Assembly (NCBI RefSeq): GCF_030445035.2
Contig: NC_080677.1
Coordinates: 155,869,169-155,933,168, forward strand
Direction: 5' to 3'
DNA: 64,000 nucleotides
Source: Dasypus novemcinctus
Lineage: Eukaryota; Chordata; Mammalia; Cingulata; Dasypodidae
The notes under the pieces are model-generated. The model did no database searches. It was not told the origin of the DNA and worked only from the letters and a program-made list of their open reading frames with translations. Of the stretch, positions 10,085 through 20,925 are shown piece by piece. Positions within the stretch are counted from its first letter, which is position 1. Each line of letters starts with the position of its first letter. A program made the translations under genes and the position numbers.

Positions 10085-12660
10085 CTCTTTTTAATTTTAA
10101 AAATATTATTTATTTAATTTATTTTTTTGAAGATACATAGATCACAAAAAATGTTACATTAAAAAATATAAGAGGTTCCCACAACCCCACACCCACCCCA
10201 CCCCACTCCTCCTACATCAACAACCTCTTTCATCATTGTGGCATATCCATTGCATTTGGTGAATACATTTTGGAGCACTTCTGTACCGCATGGATAATAG
10301 TTTACATTGTAGTTTATACTCTCCCCCAGTCCATTCAGTGGGTTATGGCAGGATATATAATGTCCAGCACCTGTCCCTACAATATCATTTAGAACAACAT
10401 CAAGTCCTGAAGATGCCCCCACATCACATCTCTTCTTCCCTCTCCCTGCCCTCAGCAACTACTGTGAATGCTTTCTCCACATCAATGCTACAATTTCTTC
10501 CATTACTAGTCAAAATAATTCTATAGTAGAATATCAGTAAGTCCTCTCTAATCCATATTTTATTCCTCCATCCTGTGGACCATGGGATGGTGATGCCCAC
10601 TCCACCTCTAAATCGAGAGGGAGCTTAGAACCCACATGATTGATGGATGTGATTCTCCTGCTTGCAGCTGTAGGCCCTCTCAGTTCCCTGGTGTGGTGGT
10701 TGACCATCTTCACCTCCCTCTTAGCTGACCTCGGTAAGACCAATGAACAGGAGCATAGGAGTTCCAACTCTGCTGAGGTTCAGGGCCCAGCTGGCACATG
10801 GCTAGTCCAGAGATTCAAGTCTCCTGTGTATACACCAACCCCAGCACCAACCACAGGTACAGTAGAAGTGATAGAAGAGGCATGTGTAGCAAGGTCACAT
10901 CTGAGTCCAACTCAGTCACACTCAGGAACATAAATTCCAAAGTAGGGCCCACTGACAAGGCACTGAACTCCAGACCCATCTGCCATGACCATAGAACCTG
11001 TGTGTCTCCTTAGCCCTCAGGAGCACCAATACATGGGGTTGTATCTACTTTGGCTGTCTGTAGGATCCTGCTGAGGCGTGTGTAAATGCAACCCCCTCTG
11101 ATGACCTCCCACCTCTTTTTTGAAGATTCTTAGCCATATAAACTCATTTGTCTTTACCATTTCCCACTTTTATTCAAGGTCTTTTTCTAGTTGCATCACC
11201 AGTTAGTGGTTGGTAGTAATCCCTCAGAGCCAGGGAGGCTCATCCCCAGGAGTCATGTCCCATGCTGGGGAGGGCGGGGAGGGTAATGCATTTACATGCT
11301 GTGTTTGGCTTAGAGAGTGGCCATATTTGAGCAACATGGAGGCTCTCATGAATTAACTCTTAGGCACACTGCAGCTCTAGGCCTAGTTGAAATTTCAGGC
11401 ACACAGGCTTATAAGCATAGTCATCAGTATCAAGGGCTCATCATTGGACCATCCTTCTTCACTGGTCTTTGCCCTTGCATTTGGGGAATTGTTCCATTGG
11501 AAATGTGACAGAGCTCGCCTGGCTAGGAACTCAGCACTCCCTCAGTTGTCATTTGTAAGTGTAACTACTATGAAAATACCCAATGACTATCCGAACATAT
11601 TTATATATCCTATATACATGCCCTGGAGAACTCCCTCCCAACCATGTGTCCCTCATCAATAACACCCCACACCAGTGTTCCTCCCCTGCCATAATTGAAC
11701 CCCTCTGTGGTCTAAAACTTCTTCAAAAATGAAGCCTAATATATTGTTAAATTCAATTAGTAGGAAAATGAAGTAGTAATGATAGGTTTAAAGATTAGAA
11801 ATAGAATACATAGTAATTTAGAAAAACTAAAAGTAAAAAATAAATTGGTGTATTAAAAAATGAAAAATCTCATAAAGCTTTGTTTTTGACATTTTCCCTT
11901 TCATCACTGTAATAGGTATTGCCCTATATGTACAGTGGCAAGGCAGTTTCTTTCATTCCTTCCTCAGTGTCTACATCCTTTTTTGTTTTATAATTTTTAA
12001 TTTTGTCTTCAAAAAAGTTTTAGATCACAGTAAAGTCACATATACAATATAGGGGACTCCCATATATCCAACATCAAATCCTTCTCCCCCTTCCCCAGCA
12101 ATGATCTTTTTACATGTTCATGTTATATAAGCTATAGCAGATATACAGATATTGAAACATAGCTATCAAACATGGCTTTTTTTTTGGTTTACATTATGGT
12201 TTATATTTTAGACTGCACATTTTTTATTTTCTAAAATTTTAGTTACATTGTAGTTTACATTACGGTATACATTTTAGCCTACAGACTTTAACACATTTTT
12301 GGTGAAATTTAACATGTCCTTTATCTGTCATTGCATGGTCTTGTGGAACACTTCCATTGCCCCCCAGTTACCCTGCTTCCATCTATTCTATTCCTCTCTC
12401 CCCCTCCCCTCAGGGCCCATGGTGACAACCAACCTTCACTGTTTGAAGGACCAGATTCACAGATACTTGCAACAATGTTGAGGGTTTGACACACTAGTCT
12501 GTCCTCCCCCATTGGGAGCCACCAATTCTTTTGAGAGAAACAATTCCCTCTGTTTGAGAACATCAGGCTTGGTAATTTGTCTTAATTCCCTCCCTTGGAT
12601 TGACACTGGTTTTGGTTATGTCCTATTCTAGCCCATGTAAGGTTAGGTTTTATTAGGGTG
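10085..12660 (-). mobile_element. Long xenarthran L1 3'-UTR-type element, longest copy
   Basis: About 2.6 kb without a sustained reading frame on either strand. It is colinear with copies at 26455-27202 and 42440-44355. Shared landmarks in order are a T-rich end, gaagatacatagatcac (about 10130), tggataatagtttacattg (10290), cacctctaaatcgagaggg (10605), gccatataaactcatttgtc (11133), tgccagggaggctcatcccc-like text (11225-11260), and a second cttcaaaaaagttttagatc-like terminus at 12006. Read on the minus strand it ends in an A-rich tail, as an L1 3' end would. I therefore infer a very long 3' UTR of a xenarthran L1. A separate non-autonomous element is the alternative. Confidence 0.6.
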
Positions 12661-12902
12661 AGGCTAACATTGGTTTCAAATTTTAAAAATACATATGTAT
12701 TTTTGTCTCTCAGTCCCTTTATTTATTAAAGTTATAATTTTGCTTATAATGATAAGGAGAATAAGACTTAAGGCTTTATAAGTAAAAAATTCATTATTGA
12801 TGTTTATGCACTTCAAATTCATCTTAAGTTAATGAAAATACTTTCAAGAGTTAATGTTACTTAAGGGAACTTTGAGATCGTAAAGAATCCATTTATTAAA
12901 TA

Positions 12903-13022
12903 AAGTAAAGAAAGAAGGAAGAGGGAGGGAAGGAAGGAAGGAAAGAAGGAGGGAAGGAGGGAGGGAAGGAGGGAAGGAGGGAATGAAGGAAAGAAGGAAA
13001 AAAGGAAGAAAGGAAGGAAGAG
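12903..13022 (+). repeat. GGAA/GGGA-rich microsatellite
   Basis: About 120 bp of imperfect ggaa, gaaa and ggga units with almost no pyrimidines on the plus strand. It follows directly on the AT-rich end of the long element. Arrays like this can vary in length between individuals, and GGAA runs are known binding platforms for ETS proteins. Confidence 0.9.
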
Positions 13023-13820
13023 AATCTATTTACTTTCCCAGTTTAGCATTAATAAGGGTGGACAAATGGTAAAAATGGGGGGAGGCAGGGAGAACCCCAC
13101 TAAGAGAAATGGGGAACTCCTGGGGAAGGTGAAGGTTCAGAATAGGCTTTCCTCTGAACAGCTGCAGCCTGGAATTCTCTGAAAAACTCTGGAGCTAGAA
13201 GCAGATTTCTAAAGGGGTCCACATTGCCCTAAGCATAATACAATGCAGTGTTTTCCAGACTGTGCCATTGAGACCCATAAGTGGGTTATGAAGTCCGTTT
13301 AATGGCTTGCAATGAGAATTTACAATAAATTAAATGGACTAAAATTGAACAAAGCATGTTGCACACAGGGCTGCTAGGTATGGTTGTGCAGGCTGTGCAC
13401 TGTACACTTCTGAGACATCACTTGCATGTAGTCTATGTGCATGGCAGCCCTGGCATTTTTAGTGCATTACCTACAGGGCATTAGGTACTCAGTCTAATTA
13501 GTAATGAGAAGAAATTATCATATGAAACTTTCATTTATATGCGTGTGTATGTATGTGTGCACACATACGGGGTGGTGTGTGCTGTAAAATGTATTTCTTA
13601 CTAGAAGCCACAGTCAAAAAAGTTTGAAAGACGCTGTTACAGTAGTCAAATGTCATTTTTTGGCTTCCCAAGACTGGAACTCCCTTTCTGGGGTTGGGGA
13701 ATGGCCAATTGTGTGAGTCTTGATGGGCAGGGTCCTGGAGTCCAGAGTGCGAGCTCACAACCGGGCCAGGCCACCTGGATGTTCTTACTTTGAATCCTGA
13801 GGAGGCAAAGCAGAGGTTCG
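13023..13820. other. No recognised feature
   Basis: Unique-looking sequence with a short alternating purine-pyrimidine stretch (gcgtgtgtatgtatgtgtgc) at 13541-13560. Nothing else that I can name. Confidence 0.5.
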
Positions 13821-13831
13821 AGGAAGTAGGA

Positions 13832-14251
13832 CGGGAAGTGGGTGTGGCTCAATGGATAGAGCTTCCGCCTACCACACGGGAGGTCCAGGATTCAAACCCA
13901 GGGCCTCCTGGCCTGTGTGGTGAACTGGCCCACGCGCAGTGCTGTGCGCACAAGGAGTGCCCTGCCACGCAGGGGTGCCCCCCACATAGGGGAGCCTCAT
14001 GCGCAAGGAGTGCACCCCACATTGAACCGCTCAGCACCAGAAAAGCACAGCCTGTGCAGGAGTGGCACTGCACACACGGAGAGCTGACGCAGCACACATG
14101 GAGAGCTGATGCAGCAAGATGATACAACCAAAATGAGACACAGATTCCCGGTACCGCTGAGAATACAAGTGGACACAGAAGAACACACAACAGTGGTGGG
14201 GGGAGAGGGGAGAGGGGAGAGAAATAAATAAAATCCTTAAAAAATAAAAAA
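13832..14251 (+). repeat. DAS-SINE (full length)
   Basis: A box TGGCTCAATGG, then a B box with ggattcaaaccc, body and A-rich tail. The TSD is perfect: aggaagtagga at 13821-13831 and again at 14252-14262. There is a small internal duplication (cacacggagagctgacgcag, repeated a few bases on) at about 14072-14116. Confidence 0.95.
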
Positions 14252-14262
14252 AGGAAGTAGGA

Positions 14263-14708
14263 GATGGCCCCCGGGGGAAGCCGTAGTTGAGTGGCCAGGG
14301 CAGCCTCCTGACCAGCATGTCCTGTGGTGAGCTCAGCATCCCAGCCTCCTAGGGCTCCTACCTGCTTCTCATTTTGTGAGCCGTTCAGTATATTTCCGAT
14401 AAACTGCTTATTTGCTAAGTTTGCTGACCTCCATTTTTATTGTTTGCAACCAAGATCTCTAACCAAAATGCACAGATTTTCCTGGGGAACTGAAATTTGG
14501 ACGTGATCCATCCATCCCCTTACCTAAATTCTCAAGCAACCAACTATTGATACAGATGAAGAAGTAAAGAAATAGATGAAAAGAAAAAAAAAATTGTCAT
14601 TTTTTTCTAAAGCCTTATTTAATGGACATTTACTTTGACAGAAGTAAAGGAAGGAAGCATTTCCTTTCAATGCAGCAGGTGGACACACCAACCCTGGCCT
14701 ATGTGGTC
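14263..14708. other. No recognised feature
   Basis: Unique-looking, AT-rich sequence up to the target site of the U2 retrocopy. No feature that I can support. Confidence 0.5.
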
Positions 14709-14723
14709 AAAACCAGCATTCTA

Positions 14724-14904
14724 ACTGCTTCTCGGCCTTTGGGCTAAGATCAAGCATGGTATCTGTCACCAGTTTACTCTCCACTACGTCCTCTATCTAA
14801 GGACCATAGAGTAAATGGATTTTTGGAACAGGGAGATGGAATTGGTGCTTGTTCCATCAGTCCACACATCGACCTGGTATTGCAGTACTTCCAGGAGCTA
14901 TGTA
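14724..14904 (+). pseudogene. RNU2P: U2 spliceosomal snRNA retropseudogene
   Basis: About 181 bases align end to end with U2 snRNA (about 188-191 nt). Recognisable parts are the 5' gcttctcggcct, the gctaagatcaag stem, aaatggatttttggaacagg covering the Sm-site region, and the 3' end cgacctggtattgcagtact. The copy is not functional: the branch-point recognition sequence, normally guagua, reads atggta at about 14756-14761, and there are other substitutions. It is followed by an A-rich stretch (14919-14977). The locus is bracketed by a TSD, aaaaccagcattct at 14709-14722 and aaaactagcattct at 14974-14987 (13 of 14 match). These marks show L1-mediated reverse transcription of a U2 transcript. A proximal-sequence promoter upstream is not visible. 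Confidence 0.92.
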
Positions 14905-14987
14905 TCTCTTTGGGGGCATAAAACCAACCAACAAACCGACAAACAACAACCACCAAAAAAAAGCAACAACCCCAAAACTAGCATTCT

Positions 14988-16049
14988 GTGACTGTTCTGA
15001 TACCCTGCTCCTACGAGCTAGAATTCATCAACATCAAACATACTTCTCCTTCAGGCGTTGATGATTTATTTATCATCCACAGCAATCAAGGTCCTGAATA
15101 TATGCAGAATATTCCCAACTGGTTCCGTCTAAAGACAGAAAAACTTGTGTATACTAAATTTCATTGACAGTTTTCGGATAAAGTAAAAAATTACAATACC
15201 TCTCCATCAGACTTTTGGATATTAGTTTTTTAAGACAGTGTGTAGAGAAAAACAACAATGGATAGGAACATTGCAACAAAGGGGTTAATAGTCTCAGGCT
15301 TTCAGAGTGGGCATTCCAAATTGGCATGACTTTATTCAGTTATGCTTTCCTGATGGCTTGTGCTTACATTTTACATTTTATCTGAGGAGAAAAACGTCTC
15401 ATTTCTTGTACTTAGGAAGTGGTTTCAAGCAGCTGGAAAAACCTGTCGCTGAGGGTGGTAAGCGGTCAAGGCAGAAGCAGAGTTTCTAACAATACCTAAG
15501 CAAGGCCAGCCCTGGTAGGAACAAACACCCAGAGTGACACATCGTAGTGGCAAGGGTAAGCTCTCAGAATTTGCACCAATTTACTCAAACGATGACGAAA
15601 AGCCAAAGAAACACACTCTGACTTCATGCAGCCAGCAGTTTCTTAGAAACCCAGTTGCAACAGTTTAGCACGTGGGAAAGTCAGGTCTCAAAACTCCCAG
15701 CAGTTTAGCTAATTTCTTGTTTGCCACAGTGGCTTTTTCCTCTTTCTCTGTTTTTCTGCATCATCCACGCACTCCCTCGTAACCCTTTCCTTCCCATGGC
15801 TTTCCTGCCTCACCCTACACCGCCTGGCTCCTGGTTTGGCTCTGTCCTCTTGCTCTCCTGCCTTCTCACTCTTTTGTCCTCTAGTGCTCGGGCTCCAGCC
15901 CTCTAGACAGTCGTTTTCTGTCTGTCGGCCCTAGAGGTGCCCAGGCAGGAGACATTTCCATCGGCACACCTGGATCTTCCCAGGGCTTCCAGCACCTGCC
16001 CTGAGTGTTTTCCTGCAACCAAGGGGAGGTCCCCAGGGAAGGCGCCCTC
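14988..16049. other. No recognised feature
   Basis: Unique-looking sequence, CT-rich from about 15720 to 15900. No open frame has features of a known protein. Nothing I can name. Confidence 0.45.
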
Positions 16050-16073
16050 GGGGGGGGGGGGGGGGGGGGGGGG
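16050..16073 (+). repeat. 24-base G homopolymer
   Basis: An uninterrupted run of 24 G, flanked by gcgccctc on the left and cccaccccctc-like text on the right. Such long G runs are rare in mammalian DNA and are prone to polymerase slippage and sequencing error, so the true length may differ. Confidence 0.85.
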
Positions 16074-16869
16074 CCCACCCCTCTGTCCAAGTGCAAGCCC
16101 CGCCCTTGCTCACCACACTCATCTTTCCTTGTCACTCAAGTACTCCCAGCACCTCCTGCTGGAGGCCAGGGTCGCAGCTCCCCTGTGAGCCTGCAGTGGC
16201 CTGGGGCTGCCTCTGTCACTGTCTGGCCAAGGCTCTCCTGTTTCTTCACCTTCCGTTCCCTGTTAGGTGCGCTTTTATTTTGCAGCGTCTGTTTTAGGAA
16301 AGTGATAACCGTGCATAGCTTGAGTTAAATTTTTAAACGGCCTTTTAACAAAGACACAACTCCCTAAACTACCTGCCCCATTCTCTCCTCCCCAGAGGCA
16401 ACCCTTGCAACGGTCTTTAATGAATTCTTTGAATGATGTTTGCCTCATCTCTGAAATAACGTGCTTCTGCTACTTCTTTAGTGTCCTGCGTTTGGCATTA
16501 TCGGTTGATTTCTCAATGTGAAAGAAGAAGATGTAGTGCTCTGTCATGACTAATCTCCGTCCTGCGTTTAGGAACATATGCTGTTCCCCCAGTCTTCCAA
16601 CGTGGTAGGAGTCTAAGCAGGGTGATGTTTAGTGTTTACGTTCTATTTGCTCTTTAGTCGTGTAGTAAACTAGTCTTTCCCCCCAGGAACGAACCATTAC
16701 CTTTTTTGGGGCAGGGAGGGAAGAGGGACTAATTGTCTATGAATTTGTAGCTGATTATCCCCCAACTTTCCTCCATCTGTGTAAAGATTGCTCAATAAAA
16801 TCAAACACTCTGGGTATTCTGATCATTTTGTCTCCTTGAAGAAGCGTTTCTTGGCACGGTCTGACCTCA
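16074..16869. other. Mostly unique; possible old L1 scrap
   Basis: A stretch near 16340-16440 (ctccccagaggcaacccttg) is reminiscent of antisense L1M 3' UTR text, but too decayed to call. The rest is unique-looking. Confidence 0.35.
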
Positions 16870-17235
16870 TTGGCTTTGGACTGTGCCAGCTTGGGCCCTC
16901 CAAGAAGCAGACGCCAGCGTGGGACTGGAAGCGCCTGTTTTGAGATTTCTCGAGGGAAACGCCTGGGAAGGGCGAGGGGGAGAGGGCGCGGGGGCAGGCC
17001 GCGCGCGAGGGTCTCAGCTTGCGGTGCCCTGAGTGGGCCTCGGCTCGCCCAGAGCGAGCGCCCTGCGGTCTCCCACGTGGGGCCCAAGCGGCCCAGCTCT
17101 GGATCCCTGCTGCGCTCAGCCGGGAGCTGGAGGGCGCCCCTCCCAGCGGGTCCTCTCTGGAAGGGAGCACCGAGAGGGCGCCGCCACAGCGGCCACAGAT
17201 GCGCCATCGCCAGGCCCTCCCCTCAACTTGGCACC
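16870..17235. promoter_or_regulatory. CpG-rich block (candidate CpG island)
   Basis: CpG-dense text runs from about 16920 to 17220 (for example at 16968-17015 and 17040-17100), in contrast to the CpG-poor flanks. Open frames exist on both strands simply because GC-rich DNA has few stops. No start, splice site or TATA/initiator arrangement convinced me. It could be an orphan island or the decayed end of one. Confidence 0.45.
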
Positions 17236-17285
17236 TTCTTCTCGTAGAGGCACACATTTGAGAGCTGTTTTTTTTTTTAACTGTC

Positions 17286-17708
17286 TGTATTAGTTTCCAA
17301 GGGCTGCTGTAAAAAAGTACCATAAAACAACAGAAATGTATTCTCTCAGCGCTGGAGGCCGGAAGTCTGAAATCCAGGTGTCAGCAGGGCTGTGGGCCCC
17401 CAAGGCTCCAGGAGAGGGTCCTTTCTCTCCTCTCCCAGCTTCTGGTGGCCCCGGGAGCTCTTGGCTTGTGGTAACGTAACTCCAGTCTCTGTCATCACAG
17501 GACTGTTTTCTGCTCGTGCCTGTGTGTCGGTGTCCACCTTTCTCTTTTCCTGTTAGACACCAGTCATGTTGGATTTAGGGCCCACCCTAATCCTAATCCT
17601 ATGATTTCATTGTAACTTAATTACATGTGCAAAGACCCCATTTCCTAATAAGGTCACACTCTTGGGCTCTGGATGGGCATGAACTCGGGGGACTCTATTC
17701 AGCCCAGT
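17286..17708 (-). mobile_element. MLT1-like MaLR solo LTR (antisense)
   Basis: On the plus strand it begins tgtattagtttccaagggct, continues through ggactggag-type text, gacaccagtcatgttggatt and ttacatgtgcaaagacccca, and ends near ttcagcccagtac. That is the antisense of the MLT1 group of ERVL-MaLR LTRs. The same family, in sense, makes up the element at 40079-40932. Confidence 0.7.
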
Positions 17709-17808
17709 ACCCATGATGCTGTGGCTTGCACACCTCTCTCTTAACTATGTTATGTCTCCATTTCAGTGGATTCCTTTCTCCGGAGCTTCCGGAAAAAGCC
17801 CACATGGG

Positions 17809-17888
17809 GGGAGTGGGTGCAGCTCCAGTGGCTGAGCGCCTGCTTCCCATGCATGGGGTCCTGGCATCATTCCCTGGAACCTCCTGAA
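17809..17888 (+). repeat. Short tRNA-Ala-like SINE
   Basis: Only a tRNA-like unit (tgagcgcctgcttcccatgc in the middle) and an A-rich tail, like the copy at 3302-3393. The TSD is aaaaagcccacatggg at 17793-17808 and aaaaagcctgcatggg at 17889-17904 (14 of 16 match; both changes are adjacent). Confidence 0.8.
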
Positions 17889-18241
17889 AAAAAGCCTGCA
17901 TGGGAGGCAAACTCCTTTTAAGAACATGCAACCCTGAAACTGTTTTTTATTCTACTCACATGTTTTATTGCTATTCAGGTAAATATAAAAGTCTAGGTAA
18001 GAAACAATTTTTTTCCCCTCAAAATTTTGAAAGTATCATTTTACTGGCTTCCTGCTTCTCGTATTGAGAACTTCCAGGGCATTCTGATTCTCGATTTTGG
18101 ACCGTAGTATTCTGAAAGTTCATGGTAACGTGACTTAGCATTTATTTTGGGTCTCCTGGGACTCTTTAACCTGGAAACTCATTTTCGTAATTGGGAAATT
18201 TGTAGGTATTTTAATTTGCAAATTGCAGAAAATAGCATAAA

Positions 18242-18645
18242 ATGGGTTGGCTTTTAATTGTGGGGATTTATTCATTTATAAGCTTACAGTTTTGAGGCTG
18301 AGAAAAATGTCCAAATCAAGGTGTCTCCAGGTGATGTCTCCTCCCTGAAGACCAGCTGCTGGTGATCCTGGGCTCCTCTGTCACACGGCAAGGCACACGG
18401 TGGCATCTGCTGAGCTCCCTTCTCTTTGGCTTTGGTTGCTTTCAGCTTCTGGCCTCGTGGCTTTCTCTCTCCCTATCTCCATATTCATCCTGTTTATAAA
18501 GGACTCCAGGAAAGAGGATTAAGATCCATCCTGGGCCACACCTTAACTGATGAAACCTAATCAAAAGACTCCACTTACAAGAGATTTACACAGACAGGAG
18601 TGGATTAGCTTTAAGAACATGTATACAGTTTGAAACCACCATAGC
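18242..18645 (-). mobile_element. Possible LTR (xenarthran or MaLR-like)
   Basis: The arrangement (ttgtggggatttattcattt at the left, ggactccaggaaagaggatt in the middle, cacaccttaactgatgaaac and a ttaagaacatg end at the right) looks like an antisense solo LTR of the MaLR sort. I cannot match a named family. The ends are approximate and no TSD was found. Confidence 0.4.
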
Positions 18646-18711
18646 AGCATAATTTCTACTGTTATTCTCCCATCCATTTTCTCTGAAACTTTATTTAAAT
18701 CCTATCATTTT

Positions 18712-19129
18712 GGGAAGCAGATTTGGCTCAACAGATAGAGCATCTGCCTACCACGCTTCAAACCCAGGGCCTCCTGGCCCATGTGATGAGCTGGCCCACG
18801 TGCAGTGCTGATGCACACAAGGAGTGCCATGCCACGCAGGTGTGTCCCCTGTATAGGGGAGCCCCACACGTGGGGAGTGCGCCCCATAGGGAGAGCTGCC
18901 CAGCGTGAAAAAAGTGCAGCCTGCCCAGGAATGGCACTGCACACACGGAGAGTTGATGCAGCAAGATGACACAACAAAAAGAGAAACAGATTCCTGATGC
19001 TGTGACAAGGATACAGGCAGATACAGAAGAATACACTGCAAACGGACAGAGAGCAAACTGGGGGGGCAGGGGGAGAAGGGAGCAGGGAAGGGGAGAGAAA
19101 TAAATAAAAAATAAGTCTTGAAAAATAAT
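18712..19129 (+). repeat. DAS-SINE (full length)
   Basis: tRNA-like head, body and A-rich tail. The TSD is perfect over 15 bases: aaatcctatcatttt at 18697-18711 and 19130-19144. Part of the head's B-box region is deleted (about 18749-18756), so it is not a master copy. Confidence 0.95.
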
Positions 19130-19297
19130 AAATCCTATCATTTTCTTATGTTTTTCCCTCTATTTTTCCTTCTTTTGGTCTTTTTTTGTGGTAATTTCTA
19201 GGATATTTCCTCAATTTTAACTTCAAAGCCTTCTATTATTTAAAAAAAACTCATACTTTAATTTCAAAGCACATTTTTTTCTCAGAAAAAAATATAA

Positions 19298-19326
19298 ATG
19301 CTATTCCCATATTATGGGAATAGCAT
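19298..19326. repeat. Perfect 14-bp inverted repeat with a one-base centre
   Basis: atgctattcccata is followed by one T and then by its exact reverse complement. As RNA or cruciform it would be a 14-bp hairpin with almost no loop. It sits in decayed L1-like sequence. Confidence 0.9.
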
Positions 19327-19790
19327 GATTTTCTCTTATTTCTTTGAGAAGACTATACTGATATTTGCATCTATAAAGTTTTTGTCTCTTCTTTCAAATT
19401 TATGTTCCTATTTAGTTTTTTGCTCTGTGTCTCATGTTAAAAAGCTTCTTCATGTCCCATGATCTTTGGCTTCCCACTGATACTTGGGAATTGACATTGA
19501 CACTCAGAAGCTGATTGGAAGGACTGGGCATGAATATGGTTTGTTAATTATGGGAATCACTGGGTGCTCATTTGCATGGGCTGTTTTGTTGGGGAAAAAT
19601 TCGATGTTTGTATCTTTAGGTCTTTCCTTTTGGAATGGAAGTTTGGATTTTCTAGCCTCCTGTCTGGATGATATAAGCCTGCCTGGAGCTTTTTGAGAAC
19701 CAAGTATAGGAGCTGGCTGGTGTCCCACCATTCTGTGTGTGTTTAGGTAATCCTTCTTTTATTGGAACCCAAATATCGCCCACAATGATG

Positions 19791-19838
19791 TTTGGTGTCT
19801 CCCAGCCCAGAGAATTTGGTGTCTCCCAGTCCAGAGAA
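19791..19838. repeat. 24-bp direct tandem duplication
   Basis: Two copies of a unit starting tttggtgtctcccag, at 19791-19814 and 19815-19838, differ at one base (c to t). Probably a replication slip. Confidence 0.9.
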
Positions 19839-20694
19839 TAAACCTCTAATCTTCTGCCAAGGTGGAGAAAGGATGGTACTAAGAGTGAGGGAGTAGATGT
19901 GGAGAGCTTATTGCTACTTAACCGGACTTTTAACCAAATCTCCAGTTTTTAACTCTGCAGAGGTACCTGGAGACATCACTTTTCTCTAGAGATTTGAGGG
20001 GTCTGCAGTTTATATAGGGCTAGTTCCTGACTTCCCAATACTGGATTAATGTTCAATTGTCTCAGGTCTGCTGAGTCCAGGTATTGTCCTGTTTTCCAGC
20101 CCCCCATCCCTGCTTTTTGCTGTTGTCTCCATCTTTCCGATTTTTTTGTCTTTCTAGATTATGCTTTAAAAAACCCTTTACTGTCCTATTAGTGGTACTT
20201 CAGGAGGATGTGGACACTCATGCTGGAAGCCGGCTGCAATGTACTGCAGCATAATGAGTCTCTTCTTTGTAATAGTAGCATAACTCTGCTTAAATTTCTC
20301 TTGAATTCAAAACAAATCCTTACACATTAGAAATTTTTTTCTGATATGTGTGAAGGTTATGTTTTCTATCCATGTCATTTCAGGATAGTAAAGAGGCCAT
20401 GGGGTGCTAGGTTGAGACACACTGTGCTATGCTATGGAAAAGGTGCTGTTTATTATCTATATTCTGCTACTAATGATTACTCCTTAGGCTAAGCACTGCT
20501 GAGCTCGCTGTTCATCCAGCAAATAATTATTCACAACAGTTTCATCTTTAGCCAGGAATTCTTCATAATAGCCATGGAAAAGTCAAGTTTACATAGTCTC
20601 AGTCCCCTTTCTCTGGTATCTGTTCTCATTTTTGTCTTTAAGTGTGGACCAGAAAAATGTTACGATCAGCAAGTTGGGGTGGCAGCCTGCGATG

Positions 20695-20925
20695 CTCGTT
20701 GACAGCCTGGGTTTTATAGCTGGCTGGACAGGGTTTTGAAAATTACTCAACTCACTACGCCAACTTAGCTATGTAACTTCCCTTTTCTGAGCATGGGAGT
20801 CTCATCTGTAAAATGGGGATAGGACTGGGGTTAATTCATGGAGCTGCTAAGCAGATGAGTGAGGTTGTGCATGTGAAATGCTCAGCCTGGCACCTGCACA
20901 GAGGAAGTCCTTTGGTAAAGTTGAG
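20695..20925 (+). repeat. MIR SINE (sense)
   Basis: Recognisable MIR sense text: gggttttatagctggc, then gcatgggagtctcatctgta followed by aaatgggg, then gctcagcctggcacctgcac and a short 3' part. Confidence 0.7.

Larger units (their letters stand above)
18000..20130 (-). mobile_element. Old L1M-type remnant (antisense), interrupted
   Basis: T-rich text with cues such as ctttaacctggaaactcatt (18166), tttcctcaattttaac (19206), and short phrases near 19650-20000 reads like the antisense of the 5' half of an ancient L1. It is broken by an LTR-like element (about 18242-18645) and a DAS-SINE (18712-19129). The call rests on loose resemblance, so the family is uncertain. I see no feature in 20131-20694. 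Confidence 0.4.

Noticed and set aside
16755-17323. Overlapping open frames on both strands in a GC-rich block
   Set aside because: GC-rich DNA has few stop codons. No known domain, no splice signals, and frames exist equally on both strands.
3302-17888. Possible tRNA-Ala genes at 3302-3393 and 17809-17888
   Set aside because: Acceptor stems do not pair, both are followed by A-rich tails, and one has a TSD. They are short tRNA-derived SINEs.
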